Shown: in pieces, positions 35,044-44,281 of the stretch
Position numbering within the stretch: the stretch's first letter is position 1
Layout: the number at the start of each line of letters is the position of its first letter
Source: Neomoorella carbonis
GTDB taxonomy: Bacteria > Bacillota > DSM-521 > Neomoorellales > Neomoorellaceae
Direction of reading: 5' to 3'
Assembly: GCF_045278715.1 (NCBI RefSeq)
Contig: NZ_CP136420.1
Location: 1,240,001 to 1,304,000 of the forward strand
Length of the DNA stretch: 64,000 nucleotides
The notes under the pieces: generated by a model
Database searches by the model: none
Told to the model about the DNA's origin: nothing
What the model saw: the letters and a program-made list of their open reading frames with translations, nothing else
Made by a program: the position numbers and the translations under genes

Positions 35044-35077
35044 TCAAAGCTCCCTCGCAGCGAGGGAGCTTTGATTT
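35042..35077. terminator. Bidirectional terminator between the methylase and EF-G genes
   Basis: A perfect 16-bp stem (35042-35057 with 35061-35076, CAG loop) at the convergent junction. Weak T-runs lie on both sides. Confidence 0.7.
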
Positions 35078-35084
35078 CAATCCC

Positions 35085-37130
35085 TTACTCTTCCTTTTCT
35101 CGCCTGGCTTCCTGGATGATCTTTTCGGCAATATTGGCCGGGACTTCTTCGTACTGGGCAAAATCCATTTTAAAGTGACCGCGGCCTTGGGTGATAGACT
35201 TCAAGTTGATAGCGTAACGGTACATTTCTGCCAGGGGTACCTGGGCGCGGATAACCTGATTTTTGCCCTTCGGCTCCATTCCAAGAATTCGTCCCCGGCG
35301 GCTGTTTAAATCGCCCATGATGTCACCCATGAACTGTTCGGGTACGGTAATTTCAACGTTCATGATAGGCTCCAGTAGCACCGGTTTGGCCTGTTCAACG
35401 GCCTTGCGGAATGCTATTCCGGCGGCAATCTTAAAGGCCATTTCCGAGGAGTCTACCGTATGGTATGAACCGTCGGCCAGGTTGACTTTAATATTGGTTA
35501 CCGGATAGCCGGCCAGGATCCCTTCCTGCATTGCTTCCCGGATGCCCTTCTCTACGGCCGGGATATACTGCCGGGGGACGGCACCGCCGAAGATGGTTTC
35601 GGTAAACTCAAATTCCTTGTCCGGCAAGGGGGCCATGTCGATAAAGACATGGCCGTACTGGCCGTGACCGCCCGTTTGTTTCTTGTGCTTGCCTTCCACC
35701 CTGGTAACGCTGGAGCGAATGGTTTCCCGGTATGGTACCCGGGGCGTGCTCATTTCTACGTCGACGCCAAATTTCCGCTGCAGGCGCTCCAGGGTAATGT
35801 CCAGGTGGGACTCGCCCATACCGGTGAGAATGGTTTCCCTGGTTTCGGTATTTTTGCTCAGGCGCAGGGTCGGATCTTCTTCCAGCAGCCTTGCCAGGGC
35901 ATTGCTGAGCTTATCTTCGTCACCTTTACTTTTAGGCCTGATGGCCACGGGAAGGGTTGGTTCGGGGAAGTTGATTCCTTCCAGTTTAACCGGGCTGGCC
36001 TTGGTGGTAAGGGTATCACCGGTAGTGGTAACCTGCAATTTGGCAACGGCCCCTATATCCCCCGGCCGCATTTCGGTCACGGCTACCTGGTTTTTACCCT
36101 GGAGGGCAAAAAGCTGGCCGATTTTTTCTTCGCTTTCCCGGTTGGCGTTGTAAACGGTAGAGTCCGATTTAAGAACGCCGCTGTAAACCCGGAACATACT
36201 TAACCGGCCGACGTAAGGATCGGCCAGGGTCTTAAATACCAGGGCGGCCGGGCTTTCCTTTTCCAGTTCGGCCGCTGTTTTACCGGCCACGTCTACGGGC
36301 GAGGGTAAATAGTTTACAATGTAGTCCAGCAAGGGTTTAACCCCCATATTTTTCAGGGCCGAACCGCAGAGTACGGGAATAACTTTTCCTTCAGCAATGG
36401 CTTTTTTAAGGCCGAGGCGGACCTCTTCCGGGGTAAGTTCCTCACCTTCCAGGTATTTCATTAGAAGTTCATCATCACCTTCGGCCGCAGCCTCAACCAG
36501 AGCTTCCCGTAGCGATGCAACTTCGCCGGCGTATTCCGCCGGGACAGGGCCCTCCTTTTCATTACCGTTACCGTCATAGGTGTAGGCCTTTTGATTTAGA
36601 ATATCAACGACACCGCTAAAGGTTTCGGCGGCTCCTATGGGCAGCTGGACGGGGACGATACGACCGTTCAAACGTTCCCGCATGGATTCTACAGCCTTCT
36701 GGAAATTGGCGTTTTCCCGGTCCATTTTATTAACATAGGCCAGCCGCGGCAGGTGACGGGCCTCGGCTTCTTCCCAGACAACCTCCGTCTGGACTTCTAC
36801 CCCGGCCACGGCACTGACGACTACCAGCACACTATCAACTACCCGTAAAGCACTTACCACATCACCAAAGAAATCGCTGTAACCGGGCGTATCGAGGATA
36901 TTTATCTTATTATCCTGCCACTCGGCAAAGGCCAGGGAGGTATTAATGGTTACCTTGCGTTTGATTTCTTCCGGGTGGTAGTCGGTTACGGTGTTGCCCT
37001 CATCAACCCGGCCTAAACGCTTGGTGGCCCCGGCATTATACAGCAGTGCTTCCGTGAGGCTCGTTTTGCCGGCGCCGCCATGGGCTACAATGCCAACGTT
37101 GCGGATATTGGTACTGGGGTAAACCTTCAT
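35085..37130 (-). CDS. Elongation factor G paralogue (EF-G2-like)
   Basis: 681 residues. GTPase motifs: VAHGGAGKTSLTEAL (G1), ILDTPGYSDFF (G3) and YVNKMDREN (G4); domains II-V follow through GPAVPRQYIP-type sequences (FGGAVPRQYIPAVEKG). The G1 region GGAGKTSLTEALLYNAGATKRLG and DYHPEEIKRK are typical of the second EF-G branch rather than the str-operon FusA. Its role could be in translocation, recycling or stress. Domain V ends normally. Confidence 0.85.
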   Translation of the reverse strand: MKVYPSTNIRNVGIVAHGGAGKTSLTEALLYNAGATKRLGRVDEGNTVTDYHPEEIKRKVTINTSLAFAEWQDNKINILDTPGYSDFFGDVVSALRVVDSVLVVVSAVAGVEVQTEVVWEEAEARHLPRLAYVNKMDRENANFQKAVESMRERLNGRIVPVQLPIGAAETFSGVVDILNQKAYTYDGNGNEKEGPVPAEYAGEVASLREALVEAAAEGDDELLMKYLEGEELTPEEVRLGLKKAIAEGKVIPVLCGSALKNMGVKPLLDYIVNYLPSPVDVAGKTAAELEKESPAALVFKTLADPYVGRLSMFRVYSGVLKSDSTVYNANRESEEKIGQLFALQGKNQVAVTEMRPGDIGAVAKLQVTTTGDTLTTKASPVKLEGINFPEPTLPVAIRPKSKGDEDKLSNALARLLEEDPTLRLSKNTETRETILTGMGESHLDITLERLQRKFGVDVEMSTPRVPYRETIRSSVTRVEGKHKKQTGGHGQYGHVFIDMAPLPDKEFEFTETIFGGAVPRQYIPAVEKGIREAMQEGILAGYPVTNIKVNLADGSYHTVDSSEMAFKIAAGIAFRKAVEQAKPVLLEPIMNVEITVPEQFMGDIMGDLNSRRGRILGMEPKGKNQVIRAQVPLAEMYRYAINLKSITQGRGHFKMDFAQYEEVPANIAEKIIQEARREKEE

Positions 37131-37314
37131 TAAATTAAGCCCTCCTCATCCTTCTGCTGTTAACGAAAACTTAACAGAGTATATATTAGCCTTCCTTTTG
37201 CAAAAATCCTCTTTTTCTACTCAAATATTTTTACGATAGGCACTTTCTACTTTTCCCCACTTCTGGTTCTTCTAAACATTTACCGGCAGGCATAAGTTTA
37301 GATGGGGTGAAAGT

Positions 37315-38856
37315 ATGCGCGCATCTATCTGGCAGGGTGCTGCTATACTCATGCTGGCCAGCCTGTTAAACCGGATTGTCAGTTTTGCCTATCGCATCCT
37401 GGTGGTACGTTACATTGGTGCTGAAGGAATGGGCCTTTATGAAATGGTTTTTCCCTTCTATAGCCTGGTTTTAATGATCGCTACGGCCGGTGTGCCGGTG
37501 GCCCTCGCCAAGTTAGTAGCGGAAAGAGTAGCCCTCCAGGCCTGGGGAAAGGTGCGCAGTGTTTTCCGTCTCTCTTTATGTTTTTTAACCGGTAGCGGGC
37601 TCATAGCAGCCTTAACTTTATGGTCCCTGGCTCCTTATCTAACTGGCAGGTTCTTCGCCGATGCCCGGGTTTACCAGGCTTTTATGGTGATGGTGCTGGC
37701 CCTGCCTGTAGTATGTACTTGCTCAGCCTTTCGCGGCTATTTCCAGGGATTGCAACTGATGCAGCCGGTGGCCCTGGCCCAGGTAAGTGAACAGGTGGTC
37801 CGCGTCGGCGCCGGCCTCTTTTTGGGCCTCCATTTCCTTCCCTACGGGGTGGCCATGGCTGCCGCCGGCCTGGCCATGGGTATGGTTCTGGGGGAACTCG
37901 TAGGGTTGGTTATAAGTATCGTGATTTTCTGGCAGGCACGTTCCTACTATGAGGTTGCTCCCTACCAGGAAGGTTCAATGCAGGCCGATATTTTTCCCCT
38001 GGCCCGCCTGTCCCTGCCGGTCATGCTGGCTAGGGCAGCCGGCGGAGTAATGTTGACCCTGGAGGCCCTGCTGATCCCCCGCCAGCTGCAGCGCTGGGGA
38101 GTGAGTGTAGGGGAAGCGACGACAATTTATGGTCAGTATGCTGGCATCGCCCTGACCCTTGTTTACCTGCCCATGGTTATTACGGTGGCAGTTGCTATAG
38201 CTATGGTCCCGGCCATTGCTGAAGCCCAGGCCGTCAAGGATTATGAACTTTTATCTAAACGCTGCCGGCAGGCTTTAAAACTTACGGTTTTAAGCGGTTT
38301 ACCCTTTGCGGTCGTCTTTTATCTCCTGGCTACACCACTTTGTGACCTTATTTTTTCCACCCCGGCTGCCGGGGTGGCTTTGAAAATGCTTGCCTGGGGC
38401 AGCCTTTTTATCTACCTGGAGCAAACTACCGTCGGCATCCTCAATGGTCTGGGGGCTATGCCTACCGTTCTCAGAACGACCATTATCGGCGGGATTATCG
38501 ATATTCTGGGAATTTATTTCTTTACTCCCCTCCTGGGGATTACCGGAGCCGCCCTGGGAGTGAACCTGGGTAGCGGGATGACGGCTATTTTAAATCTTCT
38601 GGCTCTGGCCAGGTATACCCCTTTGCGCCTGGATCTCCGGACATTTGTTTACGGACCGGTGGTGGCCTCCTGCGGGTTGGTTCTGGTCACTTCCTTTATC
38701 TGGACGGTTCTCGCTGCTGTACCGGCAACCTGGCGCCTTATCCAGGCCGTTGCCGGCGGCGGGTTGATCTATCTCTTAATTCTTTTTGGCTCTGGTGTGA
38801 TTAACCCCAACCACCTTTATTTATTACCGTGGACCGGCCACAAGCCTGGTAGGTAG
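37315..38856 (+). CDS. spoVB: Stage V sporulation protein B (MOP/flippase family)
   Basis: 513 residues with about 14 membrane helices, starting WQGAAILMLASLLNRIVSF and continuing with RYIGAEGMGLYEMVFPFYSL, the SpoVB signature. SpoVB proteins act in spore cortex formation, as peptidoglycan precursor flippases of the MurJ-like superfamily. The last 40 bp overlap the end of surE on the other strand. Confidence 0.92.
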   Translation: MRASIWQGAAILMLASLLNRIVSFAYRILVVRYIGAEGMGLYEMVFPFYSLVLMIATAGVPVALAKLVAERVALQAWGKVRSVFRLSLCFLTGSGLIAALTLWSLAPYLTGRFFADARVYQAFMVMVLALPVVCTCSAFRGYFQGLQLMQPVALAQVSEQVVRVGAGLFLGLHFLPYGVAMAAAGLAMGMVLGELVGLVISIVIFWQARSYYEVAPYQEGSMQADIFPLARLSLPVMLARAAGGVMLTLEALLIPRQLQRWGVSVGEATTIYGQYAGIALTLVYLPMVITVAVAIAMVPAIAEAQAVKDYELLSKRCRQALKLTVLSGLPFAVVFYLLATPLCDLIFSTPAAGVALKMLAWGSLFIYLEQTTVGILNGLGAMPTVLRTTIIGGIIDILGIYFFTPLLGITGAALGVNLGSGMTAILNLLALARYTPLRLDLRTFVYGPVVASCGLVLVTSFIWTVLAAVPATWRLIQAVAGGGLIYLLILFGSGVINPNHLYLLPWTGHKPGR

Positions 38857-39599
38857 CTGCGTAATTCCTCCTGGAAGGCGTAATGGGTTAAATCTAGCTG
38901 CAGGGGTGTCAGGGAAATAAAGCCGCATCGCAAGGCGCCGATATCTGTATCGGGGCCCTGGTCAAGATCCTCTTTCTCACCGGCCAACCAATAGTAAGCC
39001 CTCCCGCGGGGATCTTTCCGGCCGCTGACGGTATTGATGTAGCGCCGCCGTCCCAGGCGGGTGATGGCTATCCCCTTTATTTCAGCCTCAGGCAGGTGGG
39101 GAACATTCACGTTTAACAAAGTACCCTGCGGCAGCCCCCGGTTTAGTATTTCCCGTGCCAGACGAGCCGTGAAACTGGCGGCAAAAGTGAAATCAAACTC
39201 CTCTTCCCCTACCAGGGATACCGCCAGGGATGGAAGGCCGTTGATACAGCCTTCAATGGCTCCCGAGACGGTACCAGAATAAAGGACATCAGTGCCCAGG
39301 TTTTCACCGCGGTTAATGCCGGAGACAACCATAGCCGCGGGTTCATCGAGGAGGGCGTCCAGGGCCAGTTTAACGCAATCGGCAGGAGTGCCGTTAATGG
39401 CCAGGCCCTTGCCGATGGGCTCTTCCCACGGAACTTCGGTAACCCGTAACGGTTTGTGCATGGTTATGCCGTGACCTATGGCGCTGCGTTCTTTTTCGGG
39501 GGCTACGACAACCACTTTGCCGATGGCCGTCAGGGCCAGGCTCAGGGCTTTGATACCAGTGGCGTGAATACCGTCGTCGTTAGTTACCAGGATTACCAA
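38817..39599 (-). CDS. surE: 5'/3'-nucleotidase SurE
   Basis: 260 residues. ILVTNDDGIHATGIKAL at the N-terminus and VVAPEKERSAIGHGIT, NGTPADCVKLAL and VSGINRGENLGTDVLYSGTVSGA are the full set of SurE motifs. It removes phosphate from nucleoside monophosphates in stationary phase. The TTG start has GAGGTG 5 bases upstream and follows the YpmA-like stop by 2 bp. Confidence 0.95.
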   Translation of the reverse strand: MVILVTNDDGIHATGIKALSLALTAIGKVVVVAPEKERSAIGHGITMHKPLRVTEVPWEEPIGKGLAINGTPADCVKLALDALLDEPAAMVVSGINRGENLGTDVLYSGTVSGAIEGCINGLPSLAVSLVGEEEFDFTFAASFTARLAREILNRGLPQGTLLNVNVPHLPEAEIKGIAITRLGRRRYINTVSGRKDPRGRAYYWLAGEKEDLDQGPDTDIGALRCGFISLTPLQLDLTHYAFQEELRSYLPGLWPVHGNK

Positions 39600-39601
39600 T
39601 G

Positions 39602-39757
39602 TTACACCTCGTAAATAGAAAGGGTCATGGTTTTTCCGTCTGTATCTTTGGACAGGCCAAACATGAGGTTATAATCCTTCAGGGTTTTATTTAATAAGTC
39701 AACAATTTTATATAATTCATCGTTGCTGGTAAAACTCTTGCTGACTAGCAGGCGCAT
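39602..39757 (-). CDS. YpmA-like small protein (DUF4264)
   Basis: 51 residues from ATG (39755-39757) to TAA (39602-39604). The core DELYKIVDLLNKTLKDYNLM followed by FGLSKDTDGKTMTLSIYEV resembles the YpmA/DUF4264 small proteins of Firmicutes. The first 13 codons overlap the end of the TPR gene in another frame, and surE starts 2 bp after its stop, so the three are tightly coupled. Function unknown. Confidence 0.75.
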   Translation of the reverse strand: MRLLVSKSFTSNDELYKIVDLLNKTLKDYNLMFGLSKDTDGKTMTLSIYEV

Positions 39758-40673
39758 GCAGGCCCATTCTCTCCTTTCTTTCTTCTTTACTGGCGGGAGT
39801 CAATCCCCAGGCCCGGTTGTAACATCCGGCGGCAGTTTCAGGTTCACCCATTGCTTCATACAGGACGCCCAGCAGCTGCCACCCATCCCTGTGCCGGGGG
39901 TCAAGGCGCAACAATTCTTCCAGGACTTCCCGCGCTTCCTCTAAACGACGTAGTTTGAGCAAACAGGCAGCATAGTTTTGTCTTACCTGCAGATCATCCG
40001 GCTGGAGGGCCAGGGCACGACCATAGAGGGGCGCAGCCAGGTAATATTTACCAAGAGCTTCCAGGCAAATGGCGGCATTATTGAGGACGGAAAAGTCCGC
40101 CGGTAACAGGCGCAAGGCCATTTCCAGGCATTCAATTGCTTCCAGCCAGCGGCGTCCCTGGGCCAGGGCAGCCGCCAGATTAGCGATAACTTCCCCCTGT
40201 CGCGGGGCCAGGGCCAGGGACTGGTGATAAAAGTTGATGGCTTCGTCAACACGGTTGAGCTGGGCCAGGCAGACACCTATGTTGTTCAGTAGTTCGGCAT
40301 CCCTGGCACCATACTGGCTGGCCCGCTGAAAACAGTGGTAGGCCTCCTGCCATTGTCCCAGGTACTGGTAACAGAGCCCGGTGTTAGTTAAAATGTCCGC
40401 ATCTTTAGGAGCAAGTTTCAGGGCTTTCCGGTAGCAGGCCAGGGCTTCCTTTGCTTTCCCCATTTTAAAAAGACAATAACCCAGGTTGTTCCACCCGGCA
40501 GCGTAACGCTTCCTGGCATGAAGGATTGCTTGATAAAGCCGGGCCGCTTCTGGATAGCGTCCCAGTTCCAGCAGCCTCCAGGCCTGCTCTTCTTTACTTA
40601 ATGTTTCCTTATTGGAGAGGGCAGCTGGCTGCCGGTCCCGGCTGTAAGCTGGATTTTGGACAGGACTGGACAC
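39717..40673 (-). CDS. TPR-repeat protein
   Basis: 318 residues made almost wholly of TPR units from about residue 28 (WRLLELGRYPEAARLYQAIL, then AGWNNLGYCLFKMGKAKEAL and six or more further units). No signal peptide or catalytic domain. It is probably a scaffold or adaptor. GTG start with GGAG upstream. First gene of the TPR-YpmA-surE run. Confidence 0.85.
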   Translation of the reverse strand: MSSPVQNPAYSRDRQPAALSNKETLSKEEQAWRLLELGRYPEAARLYQAILHARKRYAAGWNNLGYCLFKMGKAKEALACYRKALKLAPKDADILTNTGLCYQYLGQWQEAYHCFQRASQYGARDAELLNNIGVCLAQLNRVDEAINFYHQSLALAPRQGEVIANLAAALAQGRRWLEAIECLEMALRLLPADFSVLNNAAICLEALGKYYLAAPLYGRALALQPDDLQVRQNYAACLLKLRRLEEAREVLEELLRLDPRHRDGWQLLGVLYEAMGEPETAAGCYNRAWGLTPASKEERKERMGLHAPASQQEFYQQR

Positions 40674-40762
40674 GGCGCATCGCTCCTTTTCATATCCATC
40701 CTGTCCTTAATTTTTCGCCCTCCTTTATACCATTTCCTCCCATATATACCAAAAATCGTACG

Positions 40763-41230
40763 TCAAATAACGTCACCACCCGACTTACCCTGGTTTTTGG
40801 CAGCGCATTCACGACAGTATCCGAAAAATTTCAGCTGGTGATCGGTAATGTGGAAACCGGTCTGGTGGGTTAAAAGTTTTTCCAGGGATTCCAGCAGGTC
40901 ATCATCAAACTCCTGGACCCGGCCGCATCCCAGGCAGATCATGTGGTGATGGTAGTGGGTTTCGTTCTGGTCCAGCTCATACCGTGTGCGGCCATCGCCA
41001 AAATTGATTTTCTGCAAAATGTCAAGTTCTGCCAGGAGATCCAGGGTGCGGTAAACGGTAGCCAGCCCAATATCGGGATAGCGTTCCTTGACTATATTAT
41101 ATACCTCTTCGGCACTTAAGTGCTCGGCAGCGTTCTCCAGGAAGGCCTTGAGTATCACCTGGCGCTGGGGGGTTACCTTATAATCCAGCTGGTGGAGCTT
41201 TTGACAGATGGCATTGAAAGTATTTTCCAT
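40763..41230 (-). CDS. fur: Fur-family metal-dependent repressor
   Basis: 155 residues. Winged helix with KVTPQRQVILKAFLENAAEH and DIGLATVYRTLDLLAELDIL; metal-binding region ETHYHHHMICLGCGRVQEFDD with the CxxC zinc pair and a second pair CREC near the C-terminus. Whether it answers to iron (Fur), peroxide (PerR) or zinc cannot be decided. It is the last gene of the operon with the lipocalin-like and activase genes. Confidence 0.87.
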   Translation of the reverse strand: MENTFNAICQKLHQLDYKVTPQRQVILKAFLENAAEHLSAEEVYNIVKERYPDIGLATVYRTLDLLAELDILQKINFGDGRTRYELDQNETHYHHHMICLGCGRVQEFDDDLLESLEKLLTHQTGFHITDHQLKFFGYCRECAAKNQGKSGGDVI

Positions 41231-41248
41231 AGTAACACCTGCAATCCT

Positions 41249-42214
41249 TTAATCCCTGGCTGTAAAGGTTTCTATAAATCCCTGTCCGGAAACTTCTTCT
41301 TCCGGCCGGGTAGCCAGCCTGAGCTTCCCGCTGCCGAGGCAGTAGAGACCTTGGGCGCCCATGGTAGTAACCAATCGCGGGCCCAAAACTGTTGTCTCTT
41401 TAATATCCAGCCTGATGAGGGGTGTAGTACCGGCCTGCAAGGAAAGTTCGGCAGGATAGCTCAAGTTATTCTTAGTTAGCTGTTCAAAAACCTGCACTTC
41501 CAGGTTACCGGTGGCAGCCAGGATTTCTTTATGGCGTGCCAGGTAAAGGGCCCTTACGTGTTTACCACTGTATAGGAGGTTGCCCCAGAAGTCGGCCCAC
41601 AGGAGGGTATAGGCATCGGTAAAATAACGCCCCAGGAGGGCTCCTCCTAAGGTCTGCGGTAAAGGGAAATTATAACGGCGGTGATCAATATATCCCTCAC
41701 CGCTAAAGCTTTTCTCGTGTCCCGCCAGGACTATCTTGCCACTGACACGGGCGCGAGGTACCGGAACGGTCCAGAACAGGTATTTATCACCCTTTTCGCC
41801 GTAGTTAATCCGACCGTGGCCCGGTTGCCAGCCGGGCAGGTGGGGTTCATACGTCAACTCCACTATCGGCTCCTCTGATTGCCATTCTAGATGGAAAAGG
41901 TTTCCTTGCTGGTAGATACGATTACCCGCCATTTGGACATCGAGGTGATCGGTAGCGGCCGTAAAAGGGGCAGTGACTTCCCGGGTAATTATTTCTTCAC
42001 CCGGTCGGGCCAGCAGGAGACGGGCTTTTCCTTCTTCACCGCAGACGGTAAAGAAAACGTTCAGGTAAGTACCATCACCGCTGCTGGCTTCCCAGAGCCA
42101 GTTCTCTTCCTCACCGGCATGGCCCTGGTAAGCGTTATCGGCTGCCGCCAGGGGTTTACCTGGTAAAGCGTTAAACTCCGTATCCTCCCAGAAAGAAAAG
42201 GTACTTTCACGCAA
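41249..42214 (-). CDS. CrtC/AttH-type lipocalin-like protein
   Basis: 321 residues, mostly beta-strand. The N-terminal part (FSFWEDTEFNALPG, ENWLWEASSGDGTYLNVFF) and the later GEGYIDHRRYNFPLP, ALLGRYFTDAYTLLWADFWG resemble the AttH/hydroxyneurosporene synthase (CrtC) fold, which binds hydrophobic ligands. No carotenoid genes are near, so carotenoid hydratase activity is unlikely. No signal peptide. Gaps of 17-18 bp place it in the operon between the activase and fur. Confidence 0.65.
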   Translation of the reverse strand: MRESTFSFWEDTEFNALPGKPLAAADNAYQGHAGEEENWLWEASSGDGTYLNVFFTVCGEEGKARLLLARPGEEIITREVTAPFTAATDHLDVQMAGNRIYQQGNLFHLEWQSEEPIVELTYEPHLPGWQPGHGRINYGEKGDKYLFWTVPVPRARVSGKIVLAGHEKSFSGEGYIDHRRYNFPLPQTLGGALLGRYFTDAYTLLWADFWGNLLYSGKHVRALYLARHKEILAATGNLEVQVFEQLTKNNLSYPAELSLQAGTTPLIRLDIKETTVLGPRLVTTMGAQGLYCLGSGKLRLATRPEEEVSGQGFIETFTARD

Positions 42215-42231
42215 GCCCCTCCACTCCTTTC

Positions 42232-43194
42232 CTATTCGTCAAGGGTATCCCATTTGCCACAGCGGCTACCCCAGCGGGCAATTAGATTACCTTCTTCTTC
42301 TATATTAACAATTTCACACAGGTTTGAACACCCCTGGCAGGTAAAACTATGGGCCCGAAATTCTTCTTCAGCTACTTCGAAACCTTTAAATTTAGTCTCC
42401 CGCTCATTGTTGATATAATCTCGCGCCAGGAGGGCGGCACCCAGGGCCCCCATAACGGCAAAATGGCGGGGCACGATAATTTCCTGTCCCAGGGCTTTAC
42501 TGAAGGCGGCGCGGATGCCGGCGTTGGCCGCCACTCCCCCCTGGAAAACGATAGGGGCGAGTATTTCTTTGCCCTTGGCGACGTTATTTAAGTAGTTGCG
42601 GACCAGGGCCTCACAGAGGCCGCCAATAATATCTTCTATATTGTGCCCCATTTGCTGTTTATGAATCATATCGGATTCGGCAAACACGGTGCAGCGGCCG
42701 GCAATACGTACAGGGTGCCGGGCCTTTAAAGCAAGCTCGCCGAAGTTTTCGATGGGGATACCTAAGCGGGCGGCCTGTTGATCCAGGAAAGAACCCGTCC
42801 CGGCGGCACAGACGGTGTTCATGGCAAAATCGATCACTACTCCCTGGCGGAGAATGATAATCTTGGAGTCCTGGCCGCCGATTTCCAGGATGGTCTGTAC
42901 CTCCGGCACTTCCATGCGGGCGGCCACAGCATGGGCTGTAATCTCGTTTTTAACAATATCAGCACCGATAATGGCCCCCGCAAGATAGCGGCCGCTGCCG
43001 GTGGTACCGGCCCCGGCGATGCTCACGTCTCCCGGCAGGGTGGCCTTCACCCGGCGAAGTCCCTCTTTCACGGCCTGGATAGGCTGGCCGTGGGTACGTA
43101 TGTAAAGGCTGCTTAATACTTCTCCTGAAGCGGTAATGACAACGACGTTGGTACTGACGGAACCGACATCAATACCCAGGTAACAGGGTTGCAT
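42232..43194 (-). CDS. 2-Hydroxyacyl-CoA dehydratase activase (HgdC/BadF type)
   Basis: 320 residues, ASKHA fold. Phosphate loop YLGIDVGSVSTNVVV, second loop GGQDSKII, and the two Cys that bridge a [4Fe-4S] cluster in the dimer: NTVCAAGTGSFLDQQAARLG and GRCTVFAESDMIH. A C-terminal Cys-rich tail (CQGCSNLCEI ... SRCGKW) is present, as in YjiL-type members. It fires ATP-driven electrons into a dehydratase-like partner. ATG at 43194 follows GGAGGCCAGGA; the longer frame lacks family sequence. It overlaps the next gene upstream by 26 bp. Confidence 0.9.
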   Translation of the reverse strand: MQPCYLGIDVGSVSTNVVVITASGEVLSSLYIRTHGQPIQAVKEGLRRVKATLPGDVSIAGAGTTGSGRYLAGAIIGADIVKNEITAHAVAARMEVPEVQTILEIGGQDSKIIILRQGVVIDFAMNTVCAAGTGSFLDQQAARLGIPIENFGELALKARHPVRIAGRCTVFAESDMIHKQQMGHNIEDIIGGLCEALVRNYLNNVAKGKEILAPIVFQGGVAANAGIRAAFSKALGQEIIVPRHFAVMGALGAALLARDYINNERETKFKGFEVAEEEFRAHSFTCQGCSNLCEIVNIEEEGNLIARWGSRCGKWDTLDE

Positions 43195-44281
43195 GATTCC
43201 TGGCCTCCATTTGCTCGCGCCGCTGGCGCAAAAGATCGACGAAGGCTTCCAGCCTGGTTTCCACCCCGGCCCGGCCGGTCTGTTCATCAATGGTCAGGCT
43301 TAAAATGGGAATGCCAAAGTCCCGGCTGACTCGCGGCAAAATACTTTTGGCTACTATTTCGGGAATGCAGGTAAAGGGTGCCAGCTGGATGACACCGTCA
43401 AAACCATTGCGGGCGTAAAGGATGGTTTCGCCGACGCTATTCTGACCATGCCCACCGACAAATTGATTTAGATAAGGGTGGGCCAGCTGGCGCACGTCCT
43501 GGGCACCGTGGGCCAGAACGTCGGTGGCCGTGTACTGGGTCAGGTAAATGGAGCGGTGGGTAATAACCCCCATCTCTCCCAGGGTTTTTTCTATATCCAG
43601 ATTCATAAAGGGCTCCAGCAGGACGTAAATTTCACCCACGATGCCCACCTTGAGGGGGCGGCGGCTGGTATCCCGGGGAATATTTTGTAAAAGCTGCCGG
43701 CATTCTTCCCGGGCGGCGGCTATTTCCTTCTGGCTCCGGGCTTGCTCCACTATTTTGAGGCAGCTGTGGAAGGTGCGGGTAGTTTCTCCCCTTTTTAATT
43801 CATAGGGGCGGATGCTGGTGGCCAGCTGTTCCAACTCATCCAGGAGCTTTAACTTGGCCCAGGCACGACGGACAACCTCGACAAAGGCCAGCCAGGAAAG
43901 GCCGGCTTTCTTGAGCACCCGCCTTAATTTGATAAAAAAAGGCCATAAACCAGTCAGGGGGGGATCAAAAACAAAGATTTCAAAGTTAAACCCCAGGTGG
44001 CGTAAAATCTTTTCGTGCATCATACCGTACAGGCCGGCCCGGCAGGGTCCTACTCCGCCGGAGGTAATGATTATCTCCGCCCCTCGCTCCAGGACTTCCA
44101 GGTAGGTACCCAGGACCATTTTAAAGGGGATACAGGCATATTCCGGGGCATAGGTGACGCCCAGGTCCAGGGTGGCGCGGCTGGGATTGGGCGGGACGAC
44201 GGCTTCAAAGCCCATATCTTCCACCAGCTGTTTAAAACCCAGGTAGGAATATCCCATGTGGGCAAAGGAGACCTTTTTCAC
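43169..44281 (-). CDS. CoA-dehydratase-related protein (DUF2229 type), copy 1
   Basis: 370 residues. The conserved Cys-containing stretches TYAPEYACIPFKMVLG, SGGVGPCRAGLYG and LAPFTCIPEIVAKSILP are those of acyl-CoA dehydratase activase-related (HgdB-like, DUF2229) proteins, expected to bind an Fe-S cluster. It ends ILSLTIDEQTGRAGVETRLEAF, a sequence nearly repeated in the neighbour. It likely receives electrons from the adjacent activase; the final substrate is unknown. Overlaps of 4 and 26 bp couple it to both neighbours. Confidence 0.85.
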   Translation of the reverse strand: MKKVSFAHMGYSYLGFKQLVEDMGFEAVVPPNPSRATLDLGVTYAPEYACIPFKMVLGTYLEVLERGAEIIITSGGVGPCRAGLYGMMHEKILRHLGFNFEIFVFDPPLTGLWPFFIKLRRVLKKAGLSWLAFVEVVRRAWAKLKLLDELEQLATSIRPYELKRGETTRTFHSCLKIVEQARSQKEIAAAREECRQLLQNIPRDTSRRPLKVGIVGEIYVLLEPFMNLDIEKTLGEMGVITHRSIYLTQYTATDVLAHGAQDVRQLAHPYLNQFVGGHGQNSVGETILYARNGFDGVIQLAPFTCIPEIVAKSILPRVSRDFGIPILSLTIDEQTGRAGVETRLEAFVDLLRQRREQMEARNHATLLPGY

